Assembly: GCF_007744675.1 (NCBI RefSeq)
Contig: NZ_CP036269.1
Location: 930,001 to 994,000, forward strand
Length of the DNA stretch: 64,000 nucleotides
Direction of reading: 5' to 3'
Origin: Gimesia alba
Lineage (GTDB): Bacteria > Planctomycetota > Planctomycetia > Planctomycetales > Planctomycetaceae
Below the pieces are notes generated by a model. That model made no database searches. It saw only the letters and a program-made list of their open reading frames with translations, and was not told where the DNA came from. How positions within the stretch are numbered: position 1 is the first letter of the stretch; every line of letters starts with the position of its first letter. Shown piece after piece: positions 8,613 to 16,828 of this stretch. A program made the translations under genes and the position numbers.

Positions 8613-8638
8613 AAACACCAGTGTTACAGCCTCCGTGT

Positions 8639-8697
8639 GCCACTGTCGGCTCGCCCGACAGTGCGCGAGAAACCATCCGAATGATCGTCTCGATACT
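8639..8697 (+). repeat. Hairpin repeat plus duplicated tail of the downstream gene
   Basis: Starts with the hairpin ACTGTCGG/CCCGACAGT (family of the ACTGTTGG hairpins at 24097, 29760, 32249 and 32319). Bases 8671-8697 repeat 9187-9213 with one mismatch in 27. The downstream copy holds the last codons and stop (P-S-E-stop) of the flotillin-like gene, and the upstream copy reads K-P-S-E-stop in the same frame. The hairpin lies before it in both places, so a unit of about 55 bp is duplicated. Confidence 0.75.
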
Positions 8698-8810
8698 AGC
8701 CACCGGTTGCTGATTTCTGTTATGAACGGTGATAGTCGAACTGAATCAAATTCAGTCTGTATGTCGCTACTGAAAAGAAATCGTCAAAAACGGAATGAAA
8801 GTATCAATCA

Positions 8811-9200
8811 ATGAACCAGTCATTCGTTTTGGGATTTGTGGCAGGAGTGGTCGTGATGATCAGTTTGTCTTTCCTGTTTCGCATTTTTCTTCCGTGGCGT
8901 CGTGCCTTATTGTGCCACTCTCATGTCAGCATCCTGAATATCATTGCGATCCGTTTGCGCGGGCATTCACCAGAATTGCTGATAGACACCCTGGTGAGAT
9001 TAAGGATGAAAGACAGAGATGTCGAGATACAGCAGATCGAACGCTGTTATATTAAGAACAGACAAACTTATCTGGATGCTTCCACGCTTGCCGCACTGGT
9101 AGAACAGGAGATAGAGAGGGAACAAGCACGAAAGAGGGAACAAGAAAGAGAGAGGGAGCTGTTGGCTGACCCAACAGTCCTTGATCAACCGTCCGAATGA
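8811..9200 (+). CDS. Miniature flotillin-like (FloA N-terminal region) membrane protein
   Basis: 129 residues: one membrane helix (about 6-28), then VSILNIIAIRLRGHSPELLI (39-58) and QQIERCYIKNRQTYLDASTLAALVEQE (75-100, landmark). These line up with bacterial FloA (ISIFTLVGMRLRRVIPNRVV, and [22 protein letters not shown]). FloA is normally about 330 residues; here only the anchor and the start of the SPFH-proximal region remain, followed by a charged Glu/Arg tail. FloA organises membrane microdomains. A truncated form could be inert, a modulator or a decayed copy. The C-terminal residues LLADPTVLDQPSE are encoded by the hairpin-repeat unit also present at 8639-8697. Confidence 0.65.
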   Translation: MNQSFVLGFVAGVVVMISLSFLFRIFLPWRRALLCHSHVSILNIIAIRLRGHSPELLIDTLVRLRMKDRDVEIQQIERCYIKNRQTYLDASTLAALVEQEIEREQARKREQERERELLADPTVLDQPSE

Positions 9201-9213
9201 TCGTCTCGATACT
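9159..9213 (+). repeat. Second copy of the hairpin-plus-tail unit, inside the flotillin-like gene
   Basis: CTGTTGGCTGACCCAACAGT hairpin followed after 12 bases by a copy of 8671-8697 (26 of 27 bases equal). It provides the last 13-14 codons and the TGA of the flotillin-like gene. Confidence 0.7.
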
Positions 9214-9220
9214 CCAAAAA

Positions 9221-9309
9221 CGAGCGGCATGGCGCTAGGTAGGGTTTCTTAATTCGAACGGGCCTTACCAAAGACGCACAACCGGGGCTAACGCCCTGCG
9301 GCTAATGGG
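9221..9309 (+). repeat. GGCGCTAG/GGGGCTAACGCCC composite repeat
   Basis: Reads GAGCGGCATGGCGCTAG, then GGTAGGGTTTCTTAATTCGAA, and ends ACCGGGGCTAACGCCCTGCG-GCTAAT. The same order of blocks recurs at 45271-45345. The rest of 9310-9548 holds nothing I recognise. Confidence 0.6.
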
Positions 9310-9548
9310 TCTTTTCTGCGGTCGTAGTCCAGTAAACAAGGGCGACATCACATTGTCGGACAAGACGTATTCTTACATCGCAAACGCCGTGCCGCTCAAC
9401 AAGTCGTCTGATCGATATTAATGACGCACGGCTTTCATTTGAATTCCAGTTCCCCTAACTGGTGAATCACGGGAGAGCCTGTTACGCTATTTCAAATCAG
9501 GTTTCTCATCTTAACCGTCAAGCTGAAAATAGAAACTCGCTCAACACA

Positions 9549-10934
9549 ATGTTTGCAGACTTTGCCATCATCTCGATCCTGCTGGTGATTGCACATCTAC
9601 TACGATCGCGGATTCGCTTTCTGCAACACCTGCTGATCCCCGCTCCCATTCTGGCTGGTTTTCTGGGACTGGCGGGCGGCCCGCAACTGCTGGACCTGCT
9701 GCCTTTCAGCCTGACCGCTGACGGCAAAACCGCGATGGACCGTTATCCTTATGAACTCATCGCGATTCTATTCGCCACGCTCTTTCTGGGACATCAACCC
9801 CGTCGGCCTTCGCTGCAAACGATGTTGCGAAAAGTCGGCGATACCTGGTTTTATAACTTCGCTGCCTACATCGGTCAGTTCGGGATTGCTCTGCTGTTCG
9901 GCCTGTTTGTCCTGCCGTATCTGTTTCCCGATCTGAATCCCGGCTTTGCACTCTTGATGCCCGCCGGTTTTGCAGGCGGACACGGGACGGCGACGGCGGT
10001 GAGTGAATCCCTCACCGCGGGAGGCTTTGACGATGCACTCAGTCTGGGATACACGTTCGCGACGATCGGACTGCTGACCGGTATTTTCGGCGGGCTGACA
10101 TTAATCAACATCGCCACCCGACTGGGCTGGAGCCATCTGGTCAAGTCAGCTCAGGATCTTCCCGAGAGCGCCCGATCCGGTTTTCTGCCTCCTGAAGAGC
10201 AGTCCTCCATGGGAACCAATACCGTCAGTGCCATGTCCCTCGATCCACTGACCTGGCATCTGGCTCTGGTACTGGCGGCCTTCGGCGGCGCGCATGCCAT
10301 TGATTATGGTTTTCGGCATGTGCTGGAAGTCAAAGTAATCCTGCCGCTGTTTGCGGTGGCACTGCTGGTAAGTGCGGTCCTGCAGGTCGTGCTGGAATTC
10401 TGTCAGCTGGGGAAATACGTGGATCGCCAGATCATGTCGCGCATCGGGTCGTCGGTCTCCGATTATCTGATTGCCTTCGGCGTCGCCTCGATCAAAATCA
10501 GTGTCGTGGTGGAATACATGGTCCCGTTGATCGTGATGTCGCTGGTCGGTTTTCTTTATGCTCTCGCCATGCTCTGGTTTCTGGGACGCCACCTGTTTCA
10601 CAATTTCTGGTTCGAGCGCAGTATCTTTGCTTACGGCTGGATGACAGGCGTGGTGGGGATCGGTGTGTTACTCCTCAGAATTGTCGATCCGCAATTGAGA
10701 TCCAAAACCCTGCAGGATTACGGCCTGGCGTTTGTCGGCATCTCTCCGCTGGAGATCCTGTTGATTGTCGTAGTGCCTCCACTGGTTGCCCAACAGATTA
10801 TTCTCGCCCCCGCGATTGTGATCACGCTACTGGCGATCTTCTGTTTTGGACTCTCCGCCTACCTCGTCGGCTGGTTCCGCACACCCCCGGATCAGTGCCG
10901 CCCGGGCGAACAGGAAATCATCGACGAGATGTAG
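9549..10934 (+). CDS. gltS: Sodium/glutamate symporter, GltS family
   Basis: 461 residues with about ten to twelve membrane helices. Family landmarks are FLQHLLIPAPILAGFLGL near the N-terminus, the re-entrant-loop motif PAGFAGGHGTATAVSE near residue 142 and a second loop around SVSDYLIAFGVASI. GltS imports glutamate with sodium. The open frame extends to a GTG at 9462, but the extra residues are not hydrophobic or family-like, so ATG 9549 is the better start; no strong ribosome site is visible. The stop codon TAG is the TAG of a TGTAGGGG repeat that starts at 10930. Confidence 0.85.
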   Translation: MFADFAIISILLVIAHLLRSRIRFLQHLLIPAPILAGFLGLAGGPQLLDLLPFSLTADGKTAMDRYPYELIAILFATLFLGHQPRRPSLQTMLRKVGDTWFYNFAAYIGQFGIALLFGLFVLPYLFPDLNPGFALLMPAGFAGGHGTATAVSESLTAGGFDDALSLGYTFATIGLLTGIFGGLTLINIATRLGWSHLVKSAQDLPESARSGFLPPEEQSSMGTNTVSAMSLDPLTWHLALVLAAFGGAHAIDYGFRHVLEVKVILPLFAVALLVSAVLQVVLEFCQLGKYVDRQIMSRIGSSVSDYLIAFGVASIKISVVVEYMVPLIVMSLVGFLYALAMLWFLGRHLFHNFWFERSIFAYGWMTGVVGIGVLLLRIVDPQLRSKTLQDYGLAFVGISPLEILLIVVVPPLVAQQIILAPAIVITLLAIFCFGLSAYLVGWFRTPPDQCRPGEQEIIDEM

Positions 10935-11058
10935 GGGCCGCCCTGTGTGGCAGCCCACAGGGTACGGGTTGATTTTGAATTCACGTACGAACGAAGATTT
11001 CGGCTTCCTTTGCACGCTCTTATCATGTTGTCAATCGCAAGGCGAGTCGACACCTACG
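10930..11058 (+). repeat. REP-like hairpin overlapping the gltS stop, possible decayed REPIN
   Basis: TGTAGGGGCCGCCC-TGTG-TGGCAGCCC matches the REP family at its 5' end. A decayed right end (AGGCGAG..CACCTACG, 11040-11058) may be its partner, with a deletion. The gltS stop lies in the GTAG. Confidence 0.5.
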
Positions 11059-11147
11059 TTGGGGTATGAGTAGCGAATAGAACAGAACAAACGTTTTCTC
11101 TAAAACCTCCTGCTCGCTACGCTCGGTCCGGATCCCATCCGTGCTCA

Positions 11148-11177
11148 CTCCTTTCGTGTTTTTCGTAGTAGAAAAAT
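11148..11177 (+). repeat. CACGAAA-type repeat (short copy)
   Basis: Reads CTTTCGTGTTTTTCGTAGTAG plus AAAAATAC, a copy of the TTTCGTG-TTTTTCGTGGTAGAAAAA string that recurs about a dozen times in this window. Confidence 0.7.
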
Positions 11178-11250
11178 ACAAACTAGATCACGGTAGCGTG
11201 TGCCATCCATGAGGAAGCCGTTGAATGAAAGACGCGTTTGCTCTGTTAAA

Positions 11251-11391
11251 TGTAGGGGCTGCCCTATGTGGCAGCCCGCGGTCTCGACGTTGTTTGTGTG
11301 TTGAGTTCCGGCGTTTGTTTCCGGTTCCGTTCAAAGTGTGTTTTGGAATTGAACGCCGTTTGGCGGGCAGGCACATAGACCTGCCCCTACA
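11251..11391 (+). repeat. REPIN-like inverted REP pair, 141 bp
   Basis: Left end TGTAGGGGCTGCC-CTATGT-GGCAGCCCGC; right end, read on the minus strand, TGTAGGGGCAGG-TCTATGT-GCCTGCCCGC. Each end is a hairpin with a conserved GTAG in front, and the stem differs by paired changes. The right end stops 5 bp from the stop codon of the peroxiredoxin gene, so it may serve as its terminator. Confidence 0.8.
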
Positions 11392-11396
11392 AAAAT

Positions 11397-11975
11397 TCAC
11401 TCACCGAGCGCTTTTAAAACCTCTTTCGCATTCGCTCGGCCGCCGTGTGTCATGCTGCTTTTCGCGTATTTGATCTTACCATCCTTGCCGATTACGAACG
11501 TGGACGGATACGCGGTTTCCCGTTTGGCGTCCCACCGCAGATGGTAGGCGTTCGTAAATTTATAATCCGGATCGATCAGGAACTGAAAATGGTCCGGCAG
11601 ACTTTGATTGTGAATAAATTCGTCGGCACGTTTTTCCAGTTCCTTCGACGGGCCGGGATAGACCATGATCACGGTTGCCTTCGCCGCCTTCAGTTTCTTG
11701 GCATTTGTAATGAACTGTCCCACCTGCCGTGTGCAGATCGGGCATTGATAACCCGGATATCCACGCAGCACCAGCAGCACGACAGGCCCTTTTTTCAACT
11801 CATCCGAGAGTTTGATCTTCTGCCCCTTCAGATTCGCCAGTTCAAAATCCTTAGCCTTGTCTCCTACGGCGGGGAGTGCAGAATCTTTCGCTGCATGTAC
11901 TTCTGCGTTAAGGATGAATAATGAAAGGACCAGTGAGAAAAGGAAAAAACGCCGTACGGTTTTGATCGTAACCAT
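11397..11975 (-). CDS. Secreted peroxiredoxin/thioredoxin-fold (AhpC-TSA) protein
   Basis: 192 residues. Signal peptide at 1-29 (RRFFLFSLVLSLFILNAEVHA). The mature part has the AhpC-TSA layout: VGDKAKDFELANLKGQKIKL, then VVLLVLRGYPGYQCPICTRQ with a CPIC motif at the peroxidatic/thioredoxin-like position, then FQFLIDPDYKFTNAYHLRW and PSTFVIGKDGKIKYA. It is likely a periplasmic thiol peroxidase or disulfide reductant. CPIC resembles thioredoxin CxxC more than the PxxxTxxC of typical peroxiredoxins, so the exact activity is open. It is monocistronic, with a REPIN at the 3' end. Confidence 0.8.
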   Translation of the reverse strand: MVTIKTVRRFFLFSLVLSLFILNAEVHAAKDSALPAVGDKAKDFELANLKGQKIKLSDELKKGPVVLLVLRGYPGYQCPICTRQVGQFITNAKKLKAAKATVIMVYPGPSKELEKRADEFIHNQSLPDHFQFLIDPDYKFTNAYHLRWDAKRETAYPSTFVIGKDGKIKYAKSSMTHGGRANAKEVLKALGE

Positions 11976-12123
11976 GAGAGTGGCTCCTGAGAGGGAATCA
12001 ACATTAGAATGTCAAGAATACGATTACCCGAAACGGGATTCGCATTATTATCATAGCAATCCAGGCTGGCTTGGCAGCATGAAATCTGAAAATTCAGGCA
12101 GGGTGGTTCATTGCCGGCAATTT

Positions 12124-13128
12124 CTAAGCCGGTGCCTCACCGAAATGATCTGTCTGCAGCGCGGTAATCACGCGTTCCACTTGCGAATCAAAGGTCTTCT
12201 GATCCGTTTCCCAGCCTTTGAAATCGGCGGCCACGCGATCGCAGAGTGTCTGTTTATTTTGATGCTCCCAGTGATCGAACAGATGCTGATCCAGATTCAA
12301 AGGGAGCAGCGAACGGATGACATCAGTATCCCGTCTGTATTGCCGATCTTCATTTTCGAATGCGATCTCTATTTCCTGATTCACCCAGTCGCTGGTCAGG
12401 GAATGTTTCGAAGCACACAAGAGCACCTTGTCCCAGATTTTGAGTCCCCGATCGGTGGGAACATTCACTCCGGCCTGCGACCGCTTTTCATCCAGCCAGC
12501 AACGGATTCCTCGTGCCTGCAATGTTTCATATAATCGCAGTGCGAACGCGGCATCTTCCGGGCTATAGCTGATAAAGCAGGAAGAGGATTCGGAAGTGAT
12601 CTCAGTAAAATAGTCGGGAACGCGGGCAATCATATCATCCGGTAGACCGCAACCACGCAGAAATTCGACCGGGATGTTCCCTTTGGAATTCAGGATCGTG
12701 TTGACGCCCAGAGAACTCGGCCCCCAATGAATGACGGTCTCCAGCTCCACGGCGCGGGATAAATCAACTTCGACCCAGAGCGTATTTCGCGAGTGGGCAC
12801 CGTTGAAGATGGCCTGTCTTAAATTCGCCCGATGCAGATTGGCCCAGCTCAAGTCGGTTCCACTCAAATCGGCAAAGCAGAGGTCCGCCTGTTCCAGATT
12901 CGCGCCGACCAGATTCGCACCCACGAGATCCGCGCCGCTCAAGTCAGCGCCGACTAAATTGGCACCACTCAAATCCGCGCCCACCAGATTCGTCTCGGTC
13001 AGGTCGGCTCCGCTCAGATCCGCGCCACTCAAATCCGGTTTGACATCGGCGTTCTCAGTCCGCCAGCGATCAATGGCCACGGCGCCGGAGTTAAATACTT
13101 CCACATACTCAGAATTCGCCACAAACAC
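12124..13128 (-). CDS. Pentapeptide-repeat protein with C-terminal TIR domain
   Basis: 334 residues. Residues 32 to about 125 are A(D/N)LxG pentapeptide repeats forming a right-handed beta-helix. A linker with VPVEFLRGCGLPDDMI-like sequence (about 153-170) is followed by a TIR domain from 183 (SCFISYSPEDAAFALRLYETL, landmark) to about 330. The conserved TIR Glu is present at 252 in SDWVNQEIEIAF, so NAD-cleaving activity is possible. Bacterial TIR proteins often act in anti-phage defence or signalling. The start is a GTG at 13128 with GGGGAGA just upstream; a second GTG at 13122 is possible. No partner gene is adjacent. Confidence 0.85.
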   Translation of the reverse strand: MFVANSEYVEVFNSGAVAIDRWRTENADVKPDLSGADLSGADLTETNLVGADLSGANLVGADLSGADLVGANLVGANLEQADLCFADLSGTDLSWANLHRANLRQAIFNGAHSRNTLWVEVDLSRAVELETVIHWGPSSLGVNTILNSKGNIPVEFLRGCGLPDDMIARVPDYFTEITSESSSCFISYSPEDAAFALRLYETLQARGIRCWLDEKRSQAGVNVPTDRGLKIWDKVLLCASKHSLTSDWVNQEIEIAFENEDRQYRRDTDVIRSLLPLNLDQHLFDHWEHQNKQTLCDRVAADFKGWETDQKTFDSQVERVITALQTDHFGEAPA

Positions 13129-13386
13129 TCTCCCCGGACCTAATGAAAATCAAAATCGGCTCCCATTCTGACAACGTAACCCAATTCATGCAATTGCCTG
13201 CACGACCGATCTGCCAACTAAGTTGATACCATGTTGGTGGGATTTCTTTCAAAAGCAGTAAAAGTCCCGCACAGATTCGCCTCTGCGGTTAATTTGTACC
13301 GAATTCTGTTTGCATCCCTGCCTGAGTGCATATAAAAGGGAAGCAGAGAAAACCGCGGATCGCAATTTCCAGAGCGGAATGAATCC

Positions 13387-13776
13387 ATGAATTCCCAATC
13401 GAAACCAAATTTCTTCCGGCGACATCGCAGGGGCCTGGCCATCACCGCTGTTGTTCTGGGGGTTTACTGGTGGATGACCTGGACGTGGGGAATGACTCAG
13501 GTTCATCAATATTATGTAGATCTGAATCGGCAGGGTCTGCCACCACAGGCCCAAGTCTATGACGACCACCGTCCCGCGGATCTTGAAAGCAACTGGTGCC
13601 TGGTTGGATATCCTCATGCACCGTTCCCGGGGATTGTCAGTCTGGAGATTGATATGAGAGGTTGTGATATCTGGTGGTCAGCCCAGCGTATCTACTTCTT
13701 CTGGTGCCCCGGCTATCATTCCAAAGTCCCCTTCTGGGGCAGATCGGTCGCAGGCACCTACGAAGAAACGGAATGA
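13387..13776 (+). CDS. Small single-helix membrane protein, unknown
   Basis: 129 residues. Basic N-terminus (KPNFFRRHRRG), one membrane helix at about 17-36, then an extracytoplasmic domain with three Cys (about 75, 99 and 112) and many aromatics. No family recognised. The upstream 258 bp to the TIR gene is non-coding. A CACGAAA repeat at 13792 follows the stop. The ATG start is preceded by GGAATGAATCC, a weak ribosome site. Confidence 0.6.
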   Translation: MNSQSKPNFFRRHRRGLAITAVVLGVYWWMTWTWGMTQVHQYYVDLNRQGLPPQAQVYDDHRPADLESNWCLVGYPHAPFPGIVSLEIDMRGCDIWWSAQRIYFFWCPGYHSKVPFWGRSVAGTYEETE

Positions 13777-13791
13777 GTGAGCCAGCAAGCC

Positions 13792-13832
13792 CGTTTGTGT
13801 GCTTTCGTGTTTTTCGTGGTAGAAAAACACGA
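13792..13832 (+). repeat. CACGAAA-type repeat
   Basis: CGTTTGTGTGCTTTCGTG followed by TTTTTCGTGGTAGAAAAACACG. It lies between two convergent genes, 15 bp after one stop and 20 bp from the other. Confidence 0.8.
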
Positions 13833-13852
13833 AGCCGATCTCTGGTCCCGGT

Positions 13853-14632
13853 TTAGAGCAGCACACCAATTCCGTTGTCTTCGAGCTCCATGATCTCTCG
13901 CCAGCGGGCTTCGATCATCGCCGTGTAAATATACATATTGATGCCGTAGTTTCCTAAGGCATAGCAGTCATTCACTTCCACCAGCAGTGTTTCACCGGTA
14001 GACGTGATTCCCCAGTCCATACTGCAGGCGATGGGGCAGCTTTCGAATGCGTCCAGAGCCGCCTGCATCCGAGTCGGGTCGGGGAACGCCAGCGGATCGC
14101 CTTGATAATTCGCAACCGTTTTGATGCGTCCACGAAAGAGATACGCCCGCCATTCCGAGACAAATTCGACCACTTCCTGCACCAGGACTTCCGTCGCACC
14201 ATCGACCGTTGCAGAGGGAATCAGGTCGCGGAATTCCTTGAAAACAGTTCCCGTGAATCGTTTGTGTTCGTGCAGAGGCTTCACGTGGACCGGTTGTGTA
14301 GGCACTTCTTTCTCGAACGGCTGACGCACCTCATCCAGAGTGGAGGTCCAGTGCTTGCGACCGATCCACGGTTCCAGACAGTCTGGCAGTTCCTGTAAAT
14401 CAGGCAGAGAACGGTTCGCCCGTTTGATCGCTTCACGTACGGTTCCCACGCCGCCCGCAACAATCGTTTCTTCAGGATACGTCAGGAGTCCACGATCCAG
14501 AGCCCCCTCGCAGAGTTCAGGGTAATCGAAGCGCAGCATCTCATAACCCCGTTCCCAGAAGGTATACGCGATACGTTCCAGATTCAGATAATTCGGATCA
14601 CCTTTCTGTCCCTGTTGCACATAGGCACGCAT
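13853..14632 (-). CDS. ATP-grasp domain protein (DUF4343-like)
   Basis: 259 residues. The C-terminal half has ATP-grasp features: KPLHEHKRFTGTVFKEFRDL, EVLVQEVVEFVSEWRAYLF as the hinge and nucleotide strand, and SMDWGITSTGETLLVEVNDCYALGNYG, where the Glu-x-Asn of the metal site is visible. N-terminal sequence MRAYVQQGQKGDPN..AYTFWERGYE.. is typical of DUF4343. Such enzymes ligate a carboxylate to an amine or thiol using ATP; the substrate is unknown. ATG 14632 has GGAG 6 bases upstream and is preferred over the GTG at 14665. Confidence 0.75.
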   Translation of the reverse strand: MRAYVQQGQKGDPNYLNLERIAYTFWERGYEMLRFDYPELCEGALDRGLLTYPEETIVAGGVGTVREAIKRANRSLPDLQELPDCLEPWIGRKHWTSTLDEVRQPFEKEVPTQPVHVKPLHEHKRFTGTVFKEFRDLIPSATVDGATEVLVQEVVEFVSEWRAYLFRGRIKTVANYQGDPLAFPDPTRMQAALDAFESCPIACSMDWGITSTGETLLVEVNDCYALGNYGINMYIYTAMIEARWREIMELEDNGIGVLL

Positions 14633-14699
14633 TGTGAACTCCAAAATATTGAAAAATTCAATCACAGGATTGAGTTGAGTTTGCTGAACTCGGCGTCAC

Positions 14700-15185
14700 T
14701 CAGGATTTAACCTTGCCGTTAAAACCACCTTGGTCTCGAGTGGTCGTTTCATGATGATGGAAAACAACATATTGTTGTTTCATGATCTGATCCACAATTT
14801 GCTCCAGCACAGAAGAGACAGTGAGATTGTGACTACCGTGATGATTCCATTCTGCGATTGCTGAAGACAACGTTTGTGAAATCAGGTCAATCAACTCTTG
14901 CCCTTCAGTAGCAGTTCGTTTCGGCCAGGTCAGAGAATACTCCACTTCAGGAGATTCTACATGCTTATGAAGGTATACTTGAAGTTGCCGATCATTGATA
15001 CTCTCTGGTTCACAACGTGACGAAAATAGATGCAGGATTCCTGAAACGACATCCTTGACCGGAAAATCTTCATCAGATCGCGCCCAATCGTCAATTGAAT
15101 CAAGCAATAATATTTCCGTCAGGTAAATTTTACGATTCCAGATCTGATCTTGAAAATCAGATCTGGTGCGATGCTGCAGTGTCAT
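14700..15185 (-). CDS. Hypothetical protein, unknown
   Basis: 161 residues, soluble, acidic, no signal peptide or membrane helix and no family I recognise. It contains LTEILLLDSIDDWARSDEDF near the start and VVFHHHETTTRDQ near the end. It lies 67 bp upstream of the ATP-grasp gene on the same strand and may be co-transcribed with it. The reading frame has steady codon use and an ATG start. Confidence 0.55.
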   Translation of the reverse strand: MTLQHRTRSDFQDQIWNRKIYLTEILLLDSIDDWARSDEDFPVKDVVSGILHLFSSRCEPESINDRQLQVYLHKHVESPEVEYSLTWPKRTATEGQELIDLISQTLSSAIAEWNHHGSHNLTVSSVLEQIVDQIMKQQYVVFHHHETTTRDQGGFNGKVKS

Positions 15186-15260
15186 AGTGTCTGTTCCTGT
15201 TTTCAGTCAGAGAGGACGACACCAGAGGAGCTGTTCGGGTTCAATATTTCATGAATCAGT

Positions 15261-15336
15261 CCGTTCGTGACTTTCGTGCTTTTCGTGGTAGCAAAAAACT
15301 GACCATGCTCAAAATGGCTTTTCGTGGTAGAATCAC
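15261..15336 (+). repeat. Two CACGAAA-type repeats, one short
   Basis: 15261-15298 reads CCGTTCGTGACTTTCGTG-CTTTTCGTGGTAGCAAAAA; 15318-15336 is a short copy, GGCTTTTCGTGGTAGAATC. They lie in the divergent gap between 14700-15185 and the DinB gene. Confidence 0.7.
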
Positions 15337-15389
15337 ATGAACGTGAAAGAAACTTTACAAACTGACTCGATACTTTCAGCGAAAGCCCC

Positions 15390-15926
15390 ATGACTAACTA
15401 TTTGAAAATCGATCCGTTTGCAGCATCCGATCCGGAAATCGGTTGTTGGCTGTGGGGACTCGAAGAAGTTCGCAAACGAACGCTCCGTCTCGTCAGCGAC
15501 ATCGATCAATCTTTACTTGACTGGCGGGGTGCGGATGGCGGCGAAAATTCCATCAGCTCTCTGCTTTATCATATCGCGATTGTCGAAATGTCATGGCTCT
15601 ATCTCGATCTGTTGCAGCAGGAATTTCCACCCGAAGTCAGCGAATGGTTTCCGATTCCGATGGCAGACGAAGCCGGCAAAGTCAGTCACGTGGCCGGTAT
15701 GTCTCTCGCAGATCACATCCAGCGGCTCAAGGCGACGCGGGAAATCGCACTTTCGATGTTTCAAAAAATGGAACTCGAAGAATGGCGGCGGTTGAGGCCT
15801 CCCGTGAATGATCAACCTTACGAGACTACACCCGAATGGGCGGTCTTCCATCTCATCGAGCACGAGGCAGGGCACGCCTTTCAAATCTCTTCCCTCAAGG
15901 CACGCTGGAATCGTTTCGAGAAATGA
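15390..15926 (+). CDS. DinB-family protein
   Basis: 178 residues, a DinB-like four-helix bundle. SSLLYHIAIVEMSWLYLDL (about 55-73) supplies the first metal His, and VFHLIEHEAGHAFQISSL (about 152-169) the last pair, with HxxxHxxGH spacing like the DinB metal site. Relatives include bacillithiol/mycothiol-type transferases and uncharacterised hydrolases. No neighbour suggests a substrate. Confidence 0.8.
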   Translation: MTNYLKIDPFAASDPEIGCWLWGLEEVRKRTLRLVSDIDQSLLDWRGADGGENSISSLLYHIAIVEMSWLYLDLLQQEFPPEVSEWFPIPMADEAGKVSHVAGMSLADHIQRLKATREIALSMFQKMELEEWRRLRPPVNDQPYETTPEWAVFHLIEHEAGHAFQISSLKARWNRFEK

Positions 15927-16067
15927 CTTCGTCACGACATGAATCCCACTTCAGTTCTTGATATGCATCGGAAGTTTCATTTTGCCACATTGATTTCCAC
16001 TGTGAAAACTGTTAGTACAGTAACCAGTGAGCGCGCAGTGAATCATCTTGTTTCGAGTGGATAATCT

Positions 16068-16475
16068 ATGGAAGCGATGACGCCGAAAGATCAGTTTCTG
16101 CAAAGCCTTGGCCGGTGCATGGAAAATGAAGATTTCATCCCTGCGTTTTATGATCGGTTTCTGTCAACGTCCGAGGAAATCCGTGATAAGTTCCGTCATA
16201 CGAATTTTGAGCAGCAGAACAAGATGCTGCTGCGCTCGCTCCGATTAGCAGCCGGTGCCACCGCCGGCGATCCCGATTCACTGAAAGAACTCCGTGAACG
16301 CGCCCGAACGCACGACCGAGATCATCTGGATATTGAGCCCCCCCTGTATGATGTCTGGCTGGAAGCGGTCATCGAAACGGTCCAGGAATTCGACGGGGAA
16401 TGGGACGAAACCGTCGAGAAAACCTGGCGCACCATCCTCGGCTACGTCATCAGCTATATGGTCAAACGGTACTAA
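16068..16475 (+). CDS. Single-domain globin
   Basis: 135 residues with globin helices. FIPAFYDRFLSTSEEIRDKFRHTNFEQQNKML covers the B to E region (landmark positions 23-54). RARTHDRDHLDIEPPLYDVW supplies the proximal F8 His (HDRDHL), and WDETVEKTWRTILGYVISYM is the H helix. It probably binds heme and O2 or NO, or acts as a sensor; no sensor output domain is attached. The ATG at 16068 follows GAGTGG; a second in-frame Met at codon 4 is possible. Confidence 0.85.
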   Translation: MEAMTPKDQFLQSLGRCMENEDFIPAFYDRFLSTSEEIRDKFRHTNFEQQNKMLLRSLRLAAGATAGDPDSLKELRERARTHDRDHLDIEPPLYDVWLEAVIETVQEFDGEWDETVEKTWRTILGYVISYMVKRY

Positions 16476-16508
16476 CAGTGCTAAGAGAACGCTCCGTCTA
16501 TTGTTGTT

Positions 16509-16545
16509 TACTACCACGAAAAACACGAACGCACACGAAAAAAAG
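16509..16545 (-). repeat. CACGAAA-type repeat
   Basis: CTACCACGAAAAACACGAAC followed by GCACACGAAAAAAAG, the reverse orientation of the other copies. It lies just after the globin gene. Confidence 0.8.
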
Positions 16546-16645
16546 AAAAGATTGGATGGTCCCGAATGCAATTCGGGATTGCCGTAGGCAACAGGAGGTC
16601 GCAGAGACCACGCGTAATCTCGTAACAACGAATCGAATAAATAAT

Positions 16646-16787
16646 CGTAGGGTAGATGCATGGGGCTACCCGCGGTTTCAATGTGATTTGTATGATGATT
16701 TGCGAAAGTTTTCGCTGGGTCCTTTGCAAGCACGTGATACCGGATTGAATTTCGCCAGGCGGGCTGGCACATAGACCAGCCCCTACA
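16646..16787 (+). repeat. REPIN-like inverted REP pair, 142 bp
   Basis: Left hairpin GTAGGGTAG..GGGGCTACCCGC is diverged in the loop but keeps a paired GGGTAG/CTACCC stem. Right hairpin, minus strand: TGTAGGGGCTGG-TCTATGTG-CCAGCCCGCC. End-to-end length is within 1 bp of the other two pairs. Confidence 0.75.
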
Positions 16788-16800
16788 TTTCATCTGAAAA

Positions 16801-16827
16801 ATTTCGTGCTTTTCGTGGTAGAAAAAA
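16801..16827 (+). repeat. CACGAAA-type repeat (short)
   Basis: ATTTCGTGCTTTTCGTGGTAG then AAAAAA; it ends 1 bp before the stop codon of the following minus-strand gene. Confidence 0.7.
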
Positions 16828-16828
16828 T

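Noticed and set aside
8671..9213. attL/attR-like site pair around the flotillin-like gene
   Set aside because: The 27-bp repeats flank one gene only and one of them lies in its coding end; no integrase is present, so a duplicated repeat unit is the simpler reading.
11812..12534. Plus-strand open frame spanning the gap and the TIR gene end
   Set aside because: It overlaps two well supported minus-strand genes and shows no family.
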